Assembly (NCBI RefSeq): GCF_001866135.1
Contig: NZ_MODW01000004.1
Span: 1-64,000, forward strand
Direction of reading: 5' to 3'
Source: Microbacterium sp. LCT-H2
GTDB taxonomy: Bacteria > Actinomycetota > Actinomycetes > Actinomycetales > Microbacteriaceae
Length of the DNA: 64,000 nucleotides
Within the stretch, counting starts at the first letter, position 1. Each line of letters opens with the position of its first letter. Both the position numbers and the translations under genes were made by a program. Below the pieces are notes generated by a model. It had not been told where the DNA came from, made no database searches, and saw nothing but the letters and a program-made list of their open reading frames with translations. This document shows, one piece after another, positions 61,000-64,000 of this stretch.

Positions 61000-61677
61000 A
61001 TGGCAGTCACGGACGAGGCGATCGAGAAGATCAAGGCGATGATCGTGTCGGGCGAACTGGCCCCCGGCGATCGCCTGCCCCCGGAGAAGGAGCTGTCCGA
61101 GCGTCTCGGCCTCTCCCGCAACTCCATGCGCGAGGCGGTCAAGGCGCTGGAGGTCATCCGCGTCCTCGACGTGCGGCGCGGCGACGGCACCTATGTCACG
61201 AGCCTGGAGCCGCACCTCCTGCTGGAGGCGATCGCGTTCGTCGTGGACATGCACGACGACGACTCGATGCTGGAGATGTTCGCCGTCCGCCGGATGCTCG
61301 AATCGCAGGCCACCGGTCTCGCGGCGACCCTCGGCACGGATGAGGCGATCGCGGCCCTGCAGGAGGAGGTGGAGGCCGTCGACGCGTCCGTCGGGATCGA
61401 GGAGCTCGTCGATCACGACATCCGCTTCCACCGCGAGATCGTGGGCATGGCGGGCAACGCCTACCTCGCGAGCCTCATCGAGCACCTGAGCAGCCAGACA
61501 GTCCGGGCGCGCGTGTGGCGGGGTCTCACGGAGGGCGGCGCCGTGGAGCGCACCCTGTCGGAGCACCGCGCCATCGCCGATGCCATCGCCCAGCGCGACT
61601 CGGCACTGGCGACCTCCCTCGCCACGGCCCACATCGCGGGTGTCGAGCGGTGGCTGCGACAGGCCGCGTCGGCCTGA
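61000..61677 (+). CDS. FadR-type GntR regulator of the L-fucose genes
   Basis: A 225-aa regulator with winged helix EAIEKIKAMIVSGELAPGDRLPPEKELSERLGLSRNSMREAVKALEVIRVLDVRRGDGTYV and a C-terminal FCD domain (VDHDIRFHREIVGMAGNAYLASLIEHL with metal-binding residues). The ATG at 61000 has GAGG nine bases upstream; an ATG at 60991 is less well placed. Its promoter carries the operator found at the main fucose promoter, so it very likely represses the pathway and itself, with fuconate or a keto-deoxy derivative as inducer. Confidence 0.93.
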   Translation: MAVTDEAIEKIKAMIVSGELAPGDRLPPEKELSERLGLSRNSMREAVKALEVIRVLDVRRGDGTYVTSLEPHLLLEAIAFVVDMHDDDSMLEMFAVRRMLESQATGLAATLGTDEAIAALQEEVEAVDASVGIEELVDHDIRFHREIVGMAGNAYLASLIEHLSSQTVRARVWRGLTEGGAVERTLSEHRAIADAIAQRDSALATSLATAHIAGVERWLRQAASA

Positions 61678-61681
61678 GCCG

Positions 61682-62344
61682 TCAGGCCCCGAGGCGCTGC
61701 ATCGCGGCGTCGAACTCCGCCGCCGAGCTGTCGCTCACCTCGTGGAACAGCAGCTCGTCGAGCACGTCGGGCGCGGCGGTGAAATACGGGATGCCGGCCG
61801 CGCGGAGCCCCGTGATGTGGTCGGCCGAGCGCAGGGAGGCGGCGAGGACGTTGGCGTCGCTGCCCGCGCACATCTCCTGCATCCGGGCGATGAGCGCGTC
61901 GCCGTCCATGCCCGCGTCGCGCATGCGCCCGAGGTAGGGCGCGATGTACTGGGCGCCGATCGAGGCGCACGCGAGCGCCTGCGCGACCGAGTAGACCGCC
62001 GTGACGAGGACCGTGGCCCCGTCGCGGACGAGGGCCGAGGCCGCCGCGAAACCGGCTGCGGTCGCGGGCACCTTGACCGCCACCCGGTCGCCGAGCGCAC
62101 GGATGCCCTCCGCGTTCCGGAGGAAGGAGTCCGTGTCGCCGCCCCACGTCTGGAAGAACACCTCCCGTGCGCCCTCGTCCACCCAGCGCGCGTAGAGGTC
62201 GGGGATCTCCGCGGCCGTCCGCCCGCCGCGTTCGAGGATCGTGGGGTTCGTCGTCACGCCGTGCACCACCCCGGCGGAGAGGAGCCGCGAGACGCGGTCG
62301 GTGTCGGCGCTGTCGACGTACAGGCGGGGCGCGATCGCGGTCAT
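61682..62344 (-). CDS. Small transaldolase / fructose-6-phosphate aldolase-like protein
   Basis: A 220-aa class I aldolase barrel of the TalC/FSA type. The Schiff-base lysine is in DRVAVKVPATAAGF. N-terminal LYVDSADTDRVSRLLSAGVVHGVTTNPTIL is diagnostic. It converges on the fadR-type gene and is divergent from the ribokinase gene, with two ACCTGTNATNACAGGT-type operators between them. It should return a ketose phosphate to the pentose-phosphate pool or cleave it. Transaldolase versus aldolase activity cannot be decided here. Confidence 0.92.
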   Translation of the reverse strand: MTAIAPRLYVDSADTDRVSRLLSAGVVHGVTTNPTILERGGRTAAEIPDLYARWVDEGAREVFFQTWGGDTDSFLRNAEGIRALGDRVAVKVPATAAGFAAASALVRDGATVLVTAVYSVAQALACASIGAQYIAPYLGRMRDAGMDGDALIARMQEMCAGSDANVLAASLRSADHITGLRAAGIPYFTAAPDVLDELLFHEVSDSSAAEFDAAMQRLGA

Positions 62345-62363
62345 CGGGGTCTCCTCGCGGGCA

Positions 62364-62421
62364 ACCTGTCGTTACAGGTGGGGCTTCGGCTAATGTAATG
62401 ACAGCTCCCGAACCTTGTCAA
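62364..62421. promoter_or_regulatory. Divergent transaldolase/ribokinase regulatory region
   Basis: ACCTGTCGTTACAGGT (62364-62379) matches the operators at 41568, and a weaker copy TAATGTAATGACAGCT lies at 62391-62406. On the minus strand TTGACA (62421-62416), 18 bp and TACATT (62397-62392) form a good promoter for the transaldolase; the weaker operator overlaps its -10 and the stronger one lies just downstream. Confidence 0.7.
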
Positions 62422-62462
62422 AGGACGGGAGTCCCGCGCTGTCGAGGAGGATCAGGAGCGAG

Positions 62463-63425
62463 ATGACACCCGCACACCCCGGCGACCGCTCCGGCGTCGT
62501 CATCGTCGGCAGCGTGACGGCCGACGTCACGACCTTCTCCCAGCGGCTTCCCGCACGCGGCGAGACCATCCTCGGCGACGAGTTCACGCTGATGCTCGGC
62601 GGCAAGGGCGCGAACCAGGCCGTCGCGGCCGGACGCTCCGGAGCCCGCACGAGCTTCGTCGGCTGCGTCGGCGACGACCTGTTCCACGACCTGGTGGTGG
62701 ACGGGCTCGCCGCGGCCGGCGTCGACCTGGCGCATCTGCGCACCGTGCCGGGCCCGACCGGCATCGCGCACATCCGTGTCGACGCCTCCGCGCAGAACGA
62801 CATCGTCATGGTGCCGCTCGCCAACGCCGCCCTCAGCACGGCGCAGATCGACGAGGCCCTCGCGGCTCTCGCCCCGACGACCTCCGTCCTGCTCACCCAG
62901 CTCGAGACCCCGTCCGCCCTGACCGCCCACATCACCGCGCGCGGTCGCGAGCACGGGATGACCGTGATCCTCGATCCGGCACCGGCGGCGGAGCTGGCAC
63001 CGGAGATCTGGCGGAGCATCGACATCGTCACCCCGAACGAGACGGAGGCGTCGCTCATCAGCGGCATCGAGGTGACCGACGCCGCCTCCGCCGAGCGCGC
63101 CGGGCACTGGTTCCTGGAGCAGGGCGTGGGCGCCGCGGTCATCACCCTGGCCGGGCAGGGGTCGTGCGTCGTCACCGCCGAGGGGGCCACCGTCGTCCCG
63201 CCGTTCCCCGTGGAGGCCGTCGACACCACCGCCGCGGGCGATGCCTATGCCGGCTACCTCGGTGCCGCGCTCGCGAGTGGAGCGGCCCTCACCGACGCGG
63301 TGCGGCTGGCGACCGCCGCGGGCGCCCTCACCGTCACGAAGCAGGGGGCCTCACCGAGCCTCCCCCACCGCGCCGACGTCGAGGCCTTCCTCGCCGCGCG
63401 CACCGCGGCCGCCGTCGCGAACTGA
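62463..63425 (+). CDS. rbsK: Ribokinase-type PfkB carbohydrate kinase
   Basis: A 320-aa PfkB-family kinase. The first signature is MLGGKGANQAVAAGRSGARTSFVG; the second, with the catalytic Asp, is VDTTAAGDAYAGYLGAAL. IVTPNETEASLISG also matches ribokinases. It begins an operon with rbsD and a gntR gene and shares the operator region with the transaldolase gene. Ribose is the default substrate, but the co-regulated FGGY kinase and cupin isomerase leave room for a different sugar. Confidence 0.92.
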   Translation: MTPAHPGDRSGVVIVGSVTADVTTFSQRLPARGETILGDEFTLMLGGKGANQAVAAGRSGARTSFVGCVGDDLFHDLVVDGLAAAGVDLAHLRTVPGPTGIAHIRVDASAQNDIVMVPLANAALSTAQIDEALAALAPTTSVLLTQLETPSALTAHITARGREHGMTVILDPAPAAELAPEIWRSIDIVTPNETEASLISGIEVTDAASAERAGHWFLEQGVGAAVITLAGQGSCVVTAEGATVVPPFPVEAVDTTAAGDAYAGYLGAALASGAALTDAVRLATAAGALTVTKQGASPSLPHRADVEAFLAARTAAAVAN

Positions 63426-63439
63426 ACCAGGAGCACACG

Positions 63440-63844
63440 ATGCGCAAGACCTCGACCACGATCAACCCGGCGCTCTCCCGCGTCATCAGCGAGACCGGGC
63501 ACACCGATCTGATCGTCGTGACCGACGCCGGGCTGCCGATCCCGCCGGGCTCCGAGCGCATCGACCTCGCCTACCGTCCCGGTGCCCCCGCCTTCCTCGA
63601 CGTGCTCGACACGGTGCTCGCGGAGCTCGTGGTCGAGGGGGCGACGGTGTCGGCCGAGGTCGCCGAGAAGAGCCCGGAGGTGCTGGACGCCCTGCGCGAG
63701 CGCTTCGCCGATGCGGAGTTCGAGATCGAGCTCGTCCCGCACGTCGAGTTCAAGCAGCGCACGCACGCAGCCCGCGCCTTCGTGCGCTCGGGGGAGTTCA
63801 CGCCGTACGCGAACGTGATCCTGCACGCGGGGGTGGCGTACTGA
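63440..63844 (+). CDS. rbsD: D-ribose pyranase
   Basis: A 134-aa RbsD-family mutarotase. The catalytic histidine is in VISETGHTDLIVVTDAGLPIPPG, and the C-terminus VEFKQRTHAARAFVRSGEFTPYANVILHAGVAY is the classic RbsD ending with the ligand-binding YANV. It converts pyranose to furanose forms for the kinase. It has AGGAG upstream, and its stop overlaps the next start (TGATG). Confidence 0.95.
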   Translation: MRKTSTTINPALSRVISETGHTDLIVVTDAGLPIPPGSERIDLAYRPGAPAFLDVLDTVLAELVVEGATVSAEVAEKSPEVLDALRERFADAEFEIELVPHVEFKQRTHAARAFVRSGEFTPYANVILHAGVAY

Positions 63845-64000
63845 TGTCCCTCATCGAGGATGCGATCGACCGCCACAGCGCGGCGCCGATGTACGACCAG
63901 CTCCGGCAGCTCATCATCGACGGCATCGCCCGCGACGGTCTGCAGCCGGGCGACCCTCTTCCCGGCGAGCACCGGCTGTGCGAGCGCTACGGCATCTCCC
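63844..64000 (+). CDS. GntR-family regulator (HutC-like), truncated by the window edge
   Basis: The first 52 codons are seen, starting inside the rbsD stop codon. SAAPMYDQLRQLIIDGIARDGLQPGDPLPGEHRLCERYGIS is the beginning of a GntR winged helix with the P-x-Y/x-QL motif typical of HutC/YvoA members. As the third gene of rbsK-rbsD-gntR it is the best candidate for the protein that binds the ACCTGTNATNACAGGT sites at 41568, 51296 and 62364. The ligand domain lies outside the window. Confidence 0.9.
   Translation, partial: MSLIEDAIDRHSAAPMYDQLRQLIIDGIARDGLQPGDPLPGEHRLCERYGIS

Overview
The window is very GC-rich, has short intergenic gaps and many ATGA/TGATG/GTGA gene overlaps, and carries typical actinobacterial gene families (CGNR zinc-finger protein, cupin-type AraC, many GntR/LacI sugar regulators). 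Protein style and content best fit Microbacteriaceae, probably Microbacterium; this is an inference. There is no sign of phage, plasmid, IS element, rRNA, tRNA or CRISPR. The DNA reads as ordinary chromosome devoted to carbon catabolism.

Region 1 (1-16 kb): organic and branched-chain acid catabolism. etfBA feeds a membrane or redox partner cut by the left edge. A MarR regulator is followed by a decayed SRPBCC gene. A minus-strand operon mmsA / acyl-CoA dehydrogenase / mmsB / enoyl-CoA hydratase fits valine or isobutyrate breakdown. The methylcitrate operon gntR-prpD-prpB-prpC then disposes of the resulting propionyl-CoA. Four copies of a 59-bp palindromic intergenic element lie here.

Region 2 (17.8-41.5 kb): a glycan-utilisation locus. 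Two complete carbohydrate ABC transporters surround a very large secreted beta-helix protein, an SGNH esterase, a secreted BNR beta-propeller putative polysaccharide lyase with a C-terminal carbohydrate-binding domain, a CE7 esterase, an FAD oxidoreductase, and a second oxidative aldose module (aldo/keto reductase, lactonase, RraA-like protein). A GntR regulator and a shared ATTATCGA motif tie three of its transcription units together.

Region 3 (41.6-53.4 kb and 61.7-64.0 kb): a dispersed pentose/ketose regulon. It comprises an rbsACB transporter, a ribokinase, RbsD, a small transaldolase, and an unusual operon of cupin sugar-phosphate isomerase, FGGY kinase, 2-hydroxyacid dehydrogenase, AroE-like dehydrogenase, phosphotriesterase-like hydrolase and a small monooxygenase-fold protein. 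An operator ACCTGTNATNACAGGT recurs at three distant promoters; its likely regulator is the GntR gene cut by the right edge. A tagatose/psicose-epimerase-like gene is controlled separately by a divergent LacI gene.

Region 4 (55.2-61.7 kb): a complete non-phosphorylating L-fucose pathway (mutarotase, dehydrogenase, lactonase, L-fuconate dehydratase, SDR, diketo-fuconate hydrolase) with its own FadR-type regulator. Its operator ACATCCGATGT sits between overlapping divergent promoters.

All three long convergent intergenic regions (25.5, 47.2 and 59.8 kb) hold their own locus-specific iterated repeats.
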